NCBI GenBank assembly: GCA_013122435.1
Contig: WYDT01000008.1
Location: 1 to 64,000 of the forward strand
DNA length: 64,000 nucleotides
Source of the DNA: Chloroflexi bacterium AL-N1
GTDB taxonomy: Bacteria > Chloroflexota > Chloroflexia > Chloroflexales > Roseiflexaceae
Direction of reading: 5' to 3'
Position 1 is the stretch's first letter; every line of letters begins with the position of its first letter. Below the pieces are notes generated by a model that had not been told where the DNA came from, did not search any database, and was given only the letters and a program-made list of their open reading frames with translations. A program made the position numbers and the translations under genes. Shown here one piece after another: positions 37,217 to 46,182 of the stretch.

Positions 37217-38231
37217 GCTGTTGATCTCCGATTGCAGGTGGGTCCGATAAAACAGATGCCATTGCCTGAATCTCAGCGTACAACTTTACTACCTCGACAT
37301 CCGATAGACTGACAGAGCGGACTTCAGTATTGATGCGTCGAATAAGACCGGACAACACGTGCTTGGGACCAATCTCAATAAAGGTATCAATCCCTTGAGA
37401 CATCATCGCTTGTACCGAACGCGTCCATTGGACAGGACGTGTAAGCTGCTCAGATAGCTCGACACGTAGCTCCTCAACCGTGGTAAGCGTTTGTGCGCTG
37501 ATGTTCGCAATAAGTGGAATCTCCGGGGGTCGTAACTGAATCTGATTGAGTAAACCATTAAAATGTTGGGCTGCCTGAGACATCAGTGGTGAGTGTGATG
37601 CAATACTGATGGCCAGTTGTTTCACCAGCCGGGCGCCACGGGCCTTGGCTAATTCCATGGCACGCTGGATGGCAACAATTTCACCGGAGAGCACCGTCTG
37701 CCCAGGTGAGTTCGCGTTTGCAAGTGCCACAATTCCCGCTGATTGTGCTTCGTGAACGACCTCATCAAGGGTTGCATCATCTAAACCTACGACGGCTAAC
37801 ATACCGCCTGGGCAATCGATACTTGTTTCCTTCATTAAACGACCACGTTCACGTACTAACTTGAGAGCGTCTTCAAAATCAAGTACACCAGCAGCAACGA
37901 GTGCTGTAAATTCACCCAGACTGTGCCCAGCAACCAACGAAGGGGTTAGGACATAGCCGAGTGGGCCAAGTTGCTCTTTCAGAGCTTCCAAACAAGCAAT
38001 GCTGACCGTCAATATAGCGGGTTGGGCGTTGATAGTATCGTCAAGTTCTTCCTGAGGTCCCTCAAAACAGAGTGTTGAAAGCGAAAACCCCAGAATTGTA
38101 TCGGCCTGCTCAAACACACGGCGAGCAGCCGGTGAAGCCTCACATAATTCTCTTCCCATTCCTACGTATTGAGAACCCTGACCAGGGAATACTAAGGCGA
38201 TCCTGGCCTTTAGTACATTCAAAATGTCCAT
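37209..38231 (-). CDS. fabD: Malonyl-CoA--ACP transacylase
   Basis: A 340-residue acyltransferase moving malonyl from CoA to ACP. Key motifs are IALVFPGQGSQYVGMGREL at the start, the catalytic Ser in AGHSLGEFTALVAAG near residue 105, and the His partner in SHSPLM near residue 212. It is slightly longer than the usual 310 residues, mainly from a C-terminal tail after LIRRINTEV. The start at 38231 has GGATGAG upstream. It has the best promoter on this strand and is translationally coupled to fabF. Confidence 0.96.
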   Translation of the reverse strand: MDILNVLKARIALVFPGQGSQYVGMGRELCEASPAARRVFEQADTILGFSLSTLCFEGPQEELDDTINAQPAILTVSIACLEALKEQLGPLGYVLTPSLVAGHSLGEFTALVAAGVLDFEDALKLVRERGRLMKETSIDCPGGMLAVVGLDDATLDEVVHEAQSAGIVALANANSPGQTVLSGEIVAIQRAMELAKARGARLVKQLAISIASHSPLMSQAAQHFNGLLNQIQLRPPEIPLIANISAQTLTTVEELRVELSEQLTRPVQWTRSVQAMMSQGIDTFIEIGPKHVLSGLIRRINTEVRSVSLSDVEVVKLYAEIQAMASVLSDPPAIGDQQHA

Positions 38232-38297
38232 GTTCTCATCCTATACTATTACACAGCTACTACAGCAGGACTCACAAATGCCAAATTTCGACGCCGG

Positions 38298-38326
38298 AGT
38301 ATAGCAACGCCTATCTTGCTTGTCAA
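38298..38326 (-). promoter_or_regulatory. Promoter of fabD-fabF
   Basis: On the minus strand TTGACA (38321-38326), 17 bases, TATACT (38298-38303) preceded by TGC: a consensus -35 plus an extended -10. Confidence 0.85.
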
Positions 38327-38363
38327 ATGGCAAAAATCCGTTATTTACGATCCTGGCAACGAG

Positions 38364-39599
38364 CTATAAAGCCCATCGACGATCTGGATCAGAAGCCGTC
38401 ATTGCATCATACACAAGTTGATAGACATGACGTAATGGGAGGTCATGTTGTTGCGCTAGACGCCGACAATCCTCGTATTCTGGCGCTGCTCCCAATAGCT
38501 GGTTATGCCACAATTTCTGCTTGACGCGCACGGCCCCCAGCGCAGTCGTAACCGTTACTTCCTCACGTTCGCACACGGAACGTTCGACAATGCGACGCCG
38601 TACACCGAGCGTGGTGGTCTCACGCATAAGTAATGATGTGGCGGATTCCTCCAGTGCTTCCGACACAAGAACTGATAGCAATATTCCGGCCCGATTTTTT
38701 TTCATGTAGATGGGTGTTTGCCATACATCGAGCGCCCCTGTAGCAAATAACTGTTCGACCACAAAGGCAAGCTGTTCGGCTGACTGGTCATCAATATTGG
38801 TCTCCAACAGCACCACACGATGAGCGTGTGTATCGTCAACCGATAAGGTGTTGAGATGATCACCCGTGAGTGGTGATTTCTTATTGGTCGTACCAAGCCA
38901 TACCCGTAGCGCATTGGGTCGATCCAGATCACGCTTGCCGAGCCCATAACCCACGTGTGTTACTCGCAGTGGTGGGCGGCGGAAGGTTGCCAAACCGGCT
39001 AGTAATGCTGCTCCCGTCGGAGTAACCAGCTCAGTCGGTGTCTCATCAGGAACCGTTGGCGCTTGTACTGCGGCCACGAGATTCATCACCGCGGGCGCAG
39101 GAATGGGTAGTTGCCCGTGAGCCGCCCATACCCAACCACTGCCCAATGGGAGTGGCGAGGCATATACCTGCTCAACGCCCAAAAGATGTAAGCCTATCAC
39201 CACGCCAACGATATCGACAATGGCATCGAGGGCACCCACTTCATGGAAATGTACCTCGTCGATAGCAACACCGTGCACTGCAGCCTCAGCCTGTGCTAAC
39301 AGGGTGAAGACATGCAAGCTTTGTGTTTTGATGCCTGGTGCCAGGGTACTGCTCTCAATAATCGTGCGTACATCGGCAAGGTGTCGATGCACAGGCTGTT
39401 CTGGGGCATGCACCAGCGCACGTGTACCAGCCAGGTAGGCACGCATACCACGTTCTGCACGTATCTCCCATCCATCTACGGGAAGTTTATTCAATTCATC
39501 GCGCAGGTCCTCTAGCGAAAGACCCATGTCGAGGAGTGCGCCAAGGGCCATATCACCACTAATACCGGAGAAACAGTCGAAATAGATAACGGTCGGCAT
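38364..39599 (-). CDS. larC: Nickel-pincer cofactor biosynthesis protein LarC
   Basis: A 411-residue LarC homologue (DUF111): [18 protein letters not shown] at the N-terminus, [16 protein letters not shown] near residue 120, [22 protein letters not shown] region near 175 and [15 protein letters not shown] near 275. LarC is a CTP-dependent nickel insertase that completes the pincer cofactor of lactate racemase and related LarA enzymes. LarB, LarE and LarA genes are not adjacent. The start at 39599 has GGGGAGG five bases upstream. In some LarC genes the two halves are joined by a programmed frameshift; here the frame is continuous. Confidence 0.93.
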   Translation of the reverse strand: MPTVIYFDCFSGISGDMALGALLDMGLSLEDLRDELNKLPVDGWEIRAERGMRAYLAGTRALVHAPEQPVHRHLADVRTIIESSTLAPGIKTQSLHVFTLLAQAEAAVHGVAIDEVHFHEVGALDAIVDIVGVVIGLHLLGVEQVYASPLPLGSGWVWAAHGQLPIPAPAVMNLVAAVQAPTVPDETPTELVTPTGAALLAGLATFRRPPLRVTHVGYGLGKRDLDRPNALRVWLGTTNKKSPLTGDHLNTLSVDDTHAHRVVLLETNIDDQSAEQLAFVVEQLFATGALDVWQTPIYMKKNRAGILLSVLVSEALEESATSLLMRETTTLGVRRRIVERSVCEREEVTVTTALGAVRVKQKLWHNQLLGAAPEYEDCRRLAQQHDLPLRHVYQLVYDAMTASDPDRRWAL

Positions 39600-40056
39600 A
39601 TTACCTCCCCTTCCTGCAATACACTCGTGTTTCTATGATGTGGAAGCACACTAGCACGTATGTCCAGAGGTCATAGATTTCGAGTCGATAATAGGTATTT
39701 TTAATACTCTTGAAAACCTGGTTTCAAGTATAGTATGCCACATCTGTAAAAAAGTGAGGAGATCATCAGGTGATTTTAAGGTGCTACTATGGATATAAGA
39801 AGGTAAAGTGTGATATAATCCGCCATATTCATCAAATAAGTATCTTGAACTAAATAAGCAATGTAGCCCATGATGGTTTGTTAGATTGGTATATTTCTGT
39901 GAAATATGAGATTGTTCGCTGAGTTAAAGCGCCGGGAAGGTTTGGTACACACTGGGTGTGTATAAGTAAAACTACTTCTGACATAGTTTTACTATGATTT
40001 GTAGGATGAGATCGTCAGTTTTATTATCCTTATGCAAACTACTACAAGGATTATCT
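39600..40056 (+). promoter_or_regulatory. Long leader region of the beta-helix protein gene with two dyads
   Basis: No gene is recognised in this divergent region. A TGA-TATAAT extended -10 lies at 39811-39819. Behind it are the dyad ATATTTC-TGT-GAAATAT (39891-39907) and a perfect ten-base hairpin, AGTAAAACTA (39965-39974) with TAGTTTTACT (39984-39993). CTTGAAA/TTTCAAG at 39709-39728 lies further upstream. The arrangement would give a leader of about 230 bases with a hairpin 63 bases before the start codon. Confidence 0.5.
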
Positions 40057-41541
40057 ATGAGCTATCATATTTATCAGCGACGTCCGCTTCATACTTCTGC
40101 ACGGGTTGTCCTTGTCTGCACGATTTTAGCTTCACTATACGGCTTGTTTCCTCCTACGGCTTCTGCAGCTGGTCAGACATTTTACATCGACTGTGATGGT
40201 CGGGACTCAGCCAGTGGTACCTCCCCTGAGCAGGCGTGGCGATCGCTGGCAAAGGCCAACGCGGCCCCACTTACCCCAGGAGATACTCTATCGTTCAAAC
40301 GTGGATGCACCTGGGAAGGTGAGTTTGATGCGACCTGGGAAGGGACTGCGGCACAACCAATTATTATCAATGCTTATGGTTTAGGTGATAAACCTAAGTT
40401 TATTGGTAAGAGTACGACAGTCTCAATCACAGGGCGTTATCAGATTCTTGAGTATCTTGAAGTAACGGGTACCAAACCCTCACCGTACCGGAATGCACAA
40501 AAATGCAAAAATCAACCGACCGGATGGCGTGGTGGTTTTGAATTCAATGGCGACGCTCAGTACAATACCGTGCGTCACAGTCGGGCGAGTGGGTTGACCG
40601 TGGGTATTCGTTTTGGTGGTGGTTCGAACAACCGTGCCCTCTATAATGAACTCGTAAACAACACAACGATGTCGAACAACACCCCGCCATCTGAAAGATA
40701 CGATGATGATTCAGGCGCATGGGGGGTGCTTTTGAACGCTGATAACAATGAAGTGGCGTACAACTACTTCTCAGGCAATGTGGCATGTTCGGAGGATTAC
40801 GGTGTGGAAGGTGCGTCGATTGAAGTGTACCAGGCGAGCAACAACTACATTCATCACAACACTTCGATCAACGACACAACATTTACTGAGTTAGGTGGAA
40901 CGAAAGACAATCAGTCAGAGAATAATGTGTATGCCTACAACCTGTATGCACCAGTTGATGCAGAGACAGGTCATTTTCTCACAGTACGTGGGACGAAGAG
41001 TAAGTGGGGTGGCAATCCCGGTACGGAGTTTTACAATAACACCGGCTATTGGGTAGACTTGGGTATATCGTGTAGTGCGGGTTGTGATGAGACGATTCTC
41101 TCGGCACACAACAACATTATCTGGTCACGGGATGATGCACCATGGTCGGCATTCTATGCCAGCGCCCCTATCAACGAGAGTAACAACATCTTCTGGCGCG
41201 CTGATGGTGATCCGGGGGTTAACGTCCGTAAGGGGGGCAAGATGGATGAAACATCCAGAATTATCAATCCTCAATTTGTGAATATCGCAGAAAAAGACTT
41301 TCGCCTGCGCTCAAACAGCCCTGCTATCGACACTGCCACTGAAGAACCACATAATCTGCTGAATATTACTGGAGATGTTGAAGGAAATAGAGTTCCTACG
41401 GGACGCTGTCCAGATATCGGCGCATTTGAGTATATACCAGAGCAGGTAACATCACTGGCTATCGATCCACCTATATTCCAATTCCACGCCGGTCGCATCA
41501 TATTCTTACCGTTGATTGCAATGTCACAACCTTGTACGTAA
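40057..41541 (+). CDS. Secreted right-handed beta-helix protein
   Basis: A 494-residue exported protein. Residues 1-38 form a signal peptide (hydrophobic VVLVCTILASLYGLF, cleavage likely after SAA or SAAG). The mature start, FYIDCDGRDSASGTSPEQAW and SLAKANAAPLTPGDTLSFKR, is typical of pectate-lyase-like parallel beta-helix proteins, and the body has many Asn-rich turns (YNTVRHSRASGLTVGIRFGG, NNEVAYNYFSG, NNYIHHNTSI). The fold occurs in polysaccharide lyases and hydrolases, but no catalytic set is evident. The C-terminus carries IIFLPLIAM. The start at 40057 has AAGGA 6 bases upstream; the open frame from 39994 begins directly on a hairpin. Confidence 0.82.
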   Translation: MSYHIYQRRPLHTSARVVLVCTILASLYGLFPPTASAAGQTFYIDCDGRDSASGTSPEQAWRSLAKANAAPLTPGDTLSFKRGCTWEGEFDATWEGTAAQPIIINAYGLGDKPKFIGKSTTVSITGRYQILEYLEVTGTKPSPYRNAQKCKNQPTGWRGGFEFNGDAQYNTVRHSRASGLTVGIRFGGGSNNRALYNELVNNTTMSNNTPPSERYDDDSGAWGVLLNADNNEVAYNYFSGNVACSEDYGVEGASIEVYQASNNYIHHNTSINDTTFTELGGTKDNQSENNVYAYNLYAPVDAETGHFLTVRGTKSKWGGNPGTEFYNNTGYWVDLGISCSAGCDETILSAHNNIIWSRDDAPWSAFYASAPINESNNIFWRADGDPGVNVRKGGKMDETSRIINPQFVNIAEKDFRLRSNSPAIDTATEEPHNLLNITGDVEGNRVPTGRCPDIGAFEYIPEQVTSLAIDPPIFQFHAGRIIFLPLIAMSQPCT

Positions 41542-41577
41542 TCACACTGGTATGTGTGTCATCATATAAGACTATTT

Positions 41578-41609
41578 GGGGACCCGGCAATGTGTCATGT
41601 CCCCTTTTT
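41578..41609 (+). terminator. Terminator of the beta-helix gene
   Basis: GGGGAC (41578-41583) pairs with GTCCCC (41599-41604) over a 15-base loop, followed by TTTTT. Confidence 0.8.
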
Positions 41610-41908
41610 GATCATATCTCTTGCAATAACGTAGTATTGAGGAATCGCAAATCCATTAAGCTACTAAACCTGAGATGTGCCATCTCCTATGAAATTACAA
41701 AGTTCCGTGGGTATATAGATGAGTCGCTTACAACTACCGCATAACTATTATTGTAGGTAGACGATTGAAGAGGTGCCAGCCTTTTTATCTTTTATGGCCT
41801 AGGCATGTGGTATAATATTCAGGGTATAACTCCTAGATTATCCCCACATTATACAGAACTATAGATAGATTTCCAGGAGAGGATGTATCTGTTTACTATG
41901 GACCTAAA
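41610..41908 (+). promoter_or_regulatory. galK upstream region with extended -10
   Basis: The 299-base stretch holds TGG-TATAAT at 41808-41816 and little else that is recognisable. The strongest ribosome-binding site, AGGAGAGG (41875-41882), abuts a mini-ORF from ATG 41883 (MYLFTMDLKW, stop TAG 41913-41915) that overlaps the galK start. Confidence 0.5.
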
Positions 41909-43069
41909 ATGGTAGATACCACCATTGTCTGTACACAATTTGAGCAACACTATGGTTATTCACCGGAGATCGTAGTACGTGCACCTGGCCGTGTCAACCT
42001 TATTGGTGACCACACGGACTACAATGATGGATTTGTGCTGCCCATTGCCATTGACCGCACAACCTATATAGCCGCTCGACCACGTGATGACCAACAAGTA
42101 CGTGTCGTTGCAGTGGATATAGACGATCAAGATGCCTTTGGACTCGATCACATCGCATACAGCACAAACCATCCCTGGAGTAATTATGTGCGCGGTGTGG
42201 TCAAGGAAATCCTGTCAGAACAACATCACATAGGCGGTGCGGAGCTGCTTATTACGAGTGATGTGCCCCGTGGCGCCGGTCTATCGTCTTCGGCGGCCCT
42301 TGAAGTGGCCGTTGGCTATACCTTTGTAAAACTCTATAATCTGGAGATGGCGCATACATCGCTGGCATTACTGGCACAGCGTGCTGAAAACACCTTTGTT
42401 GGTGTGCAATGCGGTGTGATGGATCAGCTCATCTCGGTATTAGGTCATGATGGTCATGCCGTGCGTATTGATTGCCGTGATCTTTCTAATTATATCGTAC
42501 CATTGTATCAAAACACCAGTATTGTGGTCTGTAACAGTAATATGGAACGTATGTTGACCAACTCAGCCTACAATCAACGTCGTGAGGAGTGTGCTGAAGC
42601 TGTGCGTCGGTTCAAAACATGGTATCCTGATATTGTGGCATTGCGTGATATCACCCCAGCTATGTTTGACCAACATGCTGAGGCACTACCTGAGACGGTA
42701 CGGGCGCGAGCACGTCATGTGGTGAGTGAGAATGCCCGTGTACTGCGTAGCACAACGGCATTAGAACAACATGATGTGATGACTTTTGGGGCGCTTATGA
42801 ATGAGTCGCACACCAGTTTACGTAATGATTATGAAGTAAGTATTCCTGAGTTAGACATACTTGTTACAAGCGCACAACAAGTGTCTGGCTGCTATGGCGC
42901 ACGCTTGACCGGAGCCGGGTTTGGTGGGTGTATTGTAAGTGTGGTTGATACCAATGCCGTAGAGTCGTTTCGACAAAGCGTTGCGGAAGCCTACCAGAAA
43001 GCAACCGGACGAGATACAACGATATATATTTGTCGCGCAACTGATGGCGTTAATCAAGTAAAAGGCTAA
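41909..43069 (+). CDS. galK: Galactokinase
   Basis: A 386-residue GHMP kinase that phosphorylates galactose at C1, first step of the Leloir pathway. The galactokinase signature APGRVNLIGDHTDYNDGFVL is near residue 22, the ATP loop ISSDVPRGAGLSSSAALEVA-like segment near 115, and GARLTGAGFGGCIV near residue 335; the catalytic Asp lies in CGVMDQLISVLG. The family start fits ATG 41909, although no ribosome-binding site precedes it directly; a short overlapping ORF may couple translation. The genes galT and galE are not here, but a GH42 beta-galactosidase lies at 59 kb. The response regulator gene starts 7 bases after the stop. Confidence 0.96.
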   Translation: MVDTTIVCTQFEQHYGYSPEIVVRAPGRVNLIGDHTDYNDGFVLPIAIDRTTYIAARPRDDQQVRVVAVDIDDQDAFGLDHIAYSTNHPWSNYVRGVVKEILSEQHHIGGAELLITSDVPRGAGLSSSAALEVAVGYTFVKLYNLEMAHTSLALLAQRAENTFVGVQCGVMDQLISVLGHDGHAVRIDCRDLSNYIVPLYQNTSIVVCNSNMERMLTNSAYNQRREECAEAVRRFKTWYPDIVALRDITPAMFDQHAEALPETVRARARHVVSENARVLRSTTALEQHDVMTFGALMNESHTSLRNDYEVSIPELDILVTSAQQVSGCYGARLTGAGFGGCIVSVVDTNAVESFRQSVAEAYQKATGRDTTIYICRATDGVNQVKG

Positions 43070-43076
43070 AATCTTT

Positions 43077-43844
43077 ATGCTCAAAACAGAAGCAGTGACA
43101 CCAGCCACACGTGCTGGACAACACCCAACACTGATGTCAACTATATTACTTGTTGAAGATGATCCAACACTCTCTGAGATGCTCAGTTACAATCTGGAGC
43201 GTGAAGGCTACCGGGTACTTGTAGCGGAAGATGGTGTGGTGGGTCTTGAACAGGCACGTCGTGAACAACCAGATCTGATCATTCTTGATATCATGTTACC
43301 CCGTCTGGATGGATTTTCCGTCTGTCGTATTTTGCGTCAGGAAAGCGATATTCCCATCTTGATGCTCACAGCACGACAAGATGAAGTAGATCGTATTGCC
43401 GGATTGGAATTAGGGGCGGATGATTACGTCTCCAAACCATTCAGTTTAGGTGAATTGTTGGCACGGGTACGAGCCATTCTCCGTCGCTCTGAGCGGCAAC
43501 CCACCAACAACAACCGTGAAGTGTTAGAAGCTGGTGCCGTACGCATCGATACCGGGTCTCGCCGTGCGTGGCGTAGTGCAAATGAGCTTAGTCTCTCGCA
43601 GAAAGAATTTGATCTGCTCACATGTCTGGTTCGCAATCGCGGGATGGCCTTATCACGGGATGTGCTGCTCGAACGTGTGTGGGGATACGATTTTTTGGGA
43701 GATAGTCGTACTGTTGATGTGCATGTACGCTGGTTGCGTGAGAAGGTCGAACCAGATCCCGGTCGTCCAATCTATATTCAGACGGTACGTGGGGTGGGTT
43801 ATCGTTTTGAGGCACCATCCCTTGAACGAGAGCATACTGTGTAG
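43077..43844 (+). CDS. OmpR/PhoB-family response regulator
   Basis: A 255-residue regulator with a receiver domain (ILLVEDDPTLSEML, phospho-acceptor Asp in LIILDIMLPRLDG, Lys in YVSKPFS) and a winged-helix DNA-binding domain (LSQKEFDLLTCLVRN, RTVDVHVRWLREKVEPDP, VRGVGYRFE). The first 19 residues are not family-like; ATG 43134 gives a normal N-terminus with Asp at position 52, but AAAGG lies nearer to 43077, so the start is open. It is followed by a PhoR-like kinase after 59 bases. The pair resembles PhoB/PhoR or PhoP/PhoR. Confidence 0.92.
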   Translation: MLKTEAVTPATRAGQHPTLMSTILLVEDDPTLSEMLSYNLEREGYRVLVAEDGVVGLEQARREQPDLIILDIMLPRLDGFSVCRILRQESDIPILMLTARQDEVDRIAGLELGADDYVSKPFSLGELLARVRAILRRSERQPTNNNREVLEAGAVRIDTGSRRAWRSANELSLSQKEFDLLTCLVRNRGMALSRDVLLERVWGYDFLGDSRTVDVHVRWLREKVEPDPGRPIYIQTVRGVGYRFEAPSLEREHTV

Positions 43845-43903
43845 TGGCTACGTGATCCGATGGTAGGTATTATAGAAAAATCATTGTTAGTTGCGCCTAC
43901 TAC

Positions 43904-45211
43904 ATGACTCTACTTGTAATTATTTTAACTATTGTTCTGGTAGGAGTAGCCTCCCTGTCGCTAGGGTTATGGCGCCGTCTCGTTCAAGAACGGCGCTTCA
44001 CACAAAACTCTAGCAATAGTTTCTCCCCTCTCTTTCACGAAGTTATTTCAACTATTGATGCTGGCCTCGTGGTCATCGACAAAGAACGCCATGTGCTCTA
44101 CCTCAATCCACAGGCAGAATATCTGCTCGGAGTAGAACACGCAGTGGCGATTAACAAGGGCATCATTTCGCTCATCCGCGACTACCAGGTAGACGATCTG
44201 GTGAGTGATGTGTTACTCGATGGTGAAGCACGTGAAATGGTACTCAAACCACTGGTAGCTGGCCGTACGATGCGTCTGCGTGCAACACCTCTTTTAGCTG
44301 GTACAAAGCCATGTGTCGTGCTGCTCATCCGCGACGTGACACAACTCAGTATGCTGGAGCGCGCACGTCGTGATATGGTTGCGAATGTATCACACGAGCT
44401 ACGTACACCACTGGCTTCGATCAAGCTTATCGTTGAGACTTTGCAATCAGAACCACCTCCACCAGTAGCTCAACGTATGCTGGTCCGTATGGCACAGGAA
44501 GTTGATGCTGTCACACAACTCGTAGAGGAATTACACGAGTTATCACAGATTGAGTCCGGGCGTGTAGCGCTTCAGATGGCACCTGCATCATTAGCTCCGG
44601 TAACCGAGCGAGCTATTGAACGCATTCGCCCACAGACAGAACGCAAGTCGCTCGACATTCGTGCTGATGTATCCCATCAGTTGCCCCTAGTGATGATTGA
44701 TAAAGATCGGATCGGTCAGGTATTTCTGAATTTGCTCCATAACGCGGTAAAGTTTACCCCTGAACACGGTTCTATCGTGGTACAGGCGTGTGTCATCACG
44801 GTTGATCGAGCAATGAATGATAGAGCGTTCATAGAACGACGTATTCAGACATCGCTTGCAGAAGACGTTCACCCTGAGCGCCGAACCGCAACACTACCAT
44901 TGTCACAACAAGGTAGACCAACTGTCGATATTCCACAGGATATGCAACCAGGCAACTGGATGTTGCTATCAATCACAGATACTGGGATTGGTATTCCTGT
45001 GCGTGATCTGCCCCGCATCTTTGAGCGTTTTTACAAAGTGGATCGCGCCCGCACACGTAATGCTGGTGGTACCGGACTTGGTTTAGCGATTGCAAAACAT
45101 CTTATTGAGGGACATGGCGGCTATGTCTGGGCAAAGAGCCGGGAGGGGTCTGGCTCAACCTTCTACTTTGTGCTGCCTATCGCGCATAATGCCTTTGAAA
45201 AACTCCCTTGA
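43904..45211 (+). CDS. PhoR-like sensor histidine kinase
   Basis: A 435-residue kinase. One N-terminal membrane helix (LVIILTIVLVGVASLSLGLW) is followed by a cytoplasmic PAS domain at about 40-145 (VISTIDAGLVVIDKERHVLY), HisKA with the phospho-accepting His at residue 164 in VSHELRTPLASIKLI, and HATPase with the N-box (FLNLLHNAVKFT), DTGIGIP and GGTGLGLAIAKHL. There is no periplasmic sensing domain, as in PhoR proteins that read the state of the Pst-PhoU complex; PhoU is encoded at the left end of the window. An insertion of about 35 residues within the ATPase domain (around ERRIQTSLAEDVHPERR) is unusual. Confidence 0.9.
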   Translation: MTLLVIILTIVLVGVASLSLGLWRRLVQERRFTQNSSNSFSPLFHEVISTIDAGLVVIDKERHVLYLNPQAEYLLGVEHAVAINKGIISLIRDYQVDDLVSDVLLDGEAREMVLKPLVAGRTMRLRATPLLAGTKPCVVLLIRDVTQLSMLERARRDMVANVSHELRTPLASIKLIVETLQSEPPPPVAQRMLVRMAQEVDAVTQLVEELHELSQIESGRVALQMAPASLAPVTERAIERIRPQTERKSLDIRADVSHQLPLVMIDKDRIGQVFLNLLHNAVKFTPEHGSIVVQACVITVDRAMNDRAFIERRIQTSLAEDVHPERRTATLPLSQQGRPTVDIPQDMQPGNWMLLSITDTGIGIPVRDLPRIFERFYKVDRARTRNAGGTGLGLAIAKHLIEGHGGYVWAKSREGSGSTFYFVLPIAHNAFEKLP

Positions 45212-45526
45212 CTGGTAACCGAATCACTCGTGTGACCACTCTAACACACTGATACTCAAGCTGGACGACAATTAGAGCTACTTTAGGGCCGGTTTTGGGG
45301 CCGCTTTTAGGCTCATTCACTCAAAAAGATGACTTCATTAGTTTGATCGAACGATAGGCACGCCCTACCTCCTGCGTTATACTCTTCACCACAAGGGTAA
45401 CAATCACTATGATTTCGGTCTAAAATGATGAGTGTGCTGCTGCCCTGTTCTTGACAAGGGCCCATAGTTCATTACACGAAGATGAGCGTTGGTATATAAG
45501 CTGAACGAATAAGAAAGGAGAACAAT
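45212..45526. other. 315-base intergenic region
   Basis: No gene or strong regulatory element is seen. A short GGCC-GGTTTTGG-GGCC dyad at about 45289-45304 could be a weak terminator for the kinase gene. Confidence 0.35.
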
Positions 45527-46076
45527 ATGTCATACCTATGGCAGTTTCGGTGGGGAGGTCTTGTGCTGACACTCCTGCTACTGGGCTGGGCTGCCTCCTC
45601 TGCATTCCCCTCTGCACATACCAAAGCTACTGATACATCGAACCACGATATGGCTGCAACCAGTAATCTAGCGCTACCAACCGTGACTGAGATAACCCAA
45701 ACACAGAGCTGTGTCCCTACAACCAATACCGCAAGCACACAGCACCTAAAGCACCGGGGTTGAGCTATGCCGAGATTGGAGGAGAGAATTACGGCGTTGA
45801 GGTTTGGGTACTCCTCTTTAAGCCACCAGAGAACATACAGGATAGCTATGGCGTGTCACAGGAACTGGGGAATTTACAATAACCGCCACACACACTGACA
45901 GGACCATTATCACGCCGGTCAGCATACCCCCGCATACCGGATCAAACTGGAATCGCCCCGGCGATGAGTGGGGTACAATTTGGGAGTTCCCCACAACCGG
46001 ATGTTGGACCTTTGAGGCTCACCGTGACGAAGGGTATGGAGTTGTTATGCTTGAGGTAGCTTTCTCACCTGCATAA
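45527..46076 (+). pseudogene. Secreted protein gene broken by two frameshifts
   Basis: ATG 45527, behind AGAAAGGAG, starts a clear signal peptide (WGGLVLTLLLLGWAASSAFP). The frame ends at LKHRG, but another continues with APGLSYAEIGGENYGVEVWV and LLFKPPENIQ, and after about 45870 a third reads TGEFTITATHTDRTIITPVS, SNWNRPGDEWGTIWEFPTTG and CWTFEAHRDEGYGVVMLEVA to TAA at 46074-46076. The last block looks like a beta-sandwich domain with a typical FPTTGCWTF strand. The intact protein would be a small exported protein of about 180 residues. Function unknown. Confidence 0.7.
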
Positions 46077-46182
46077 TTGCCAGTCAATAGACGGGGAGAC
46101 AGCTACGAGAAGGTACATCCACTCGGACAGTTGCTAGTCTGTGTGGATAAGCGCACTATTTATTCTGAGATAACTACTACAA

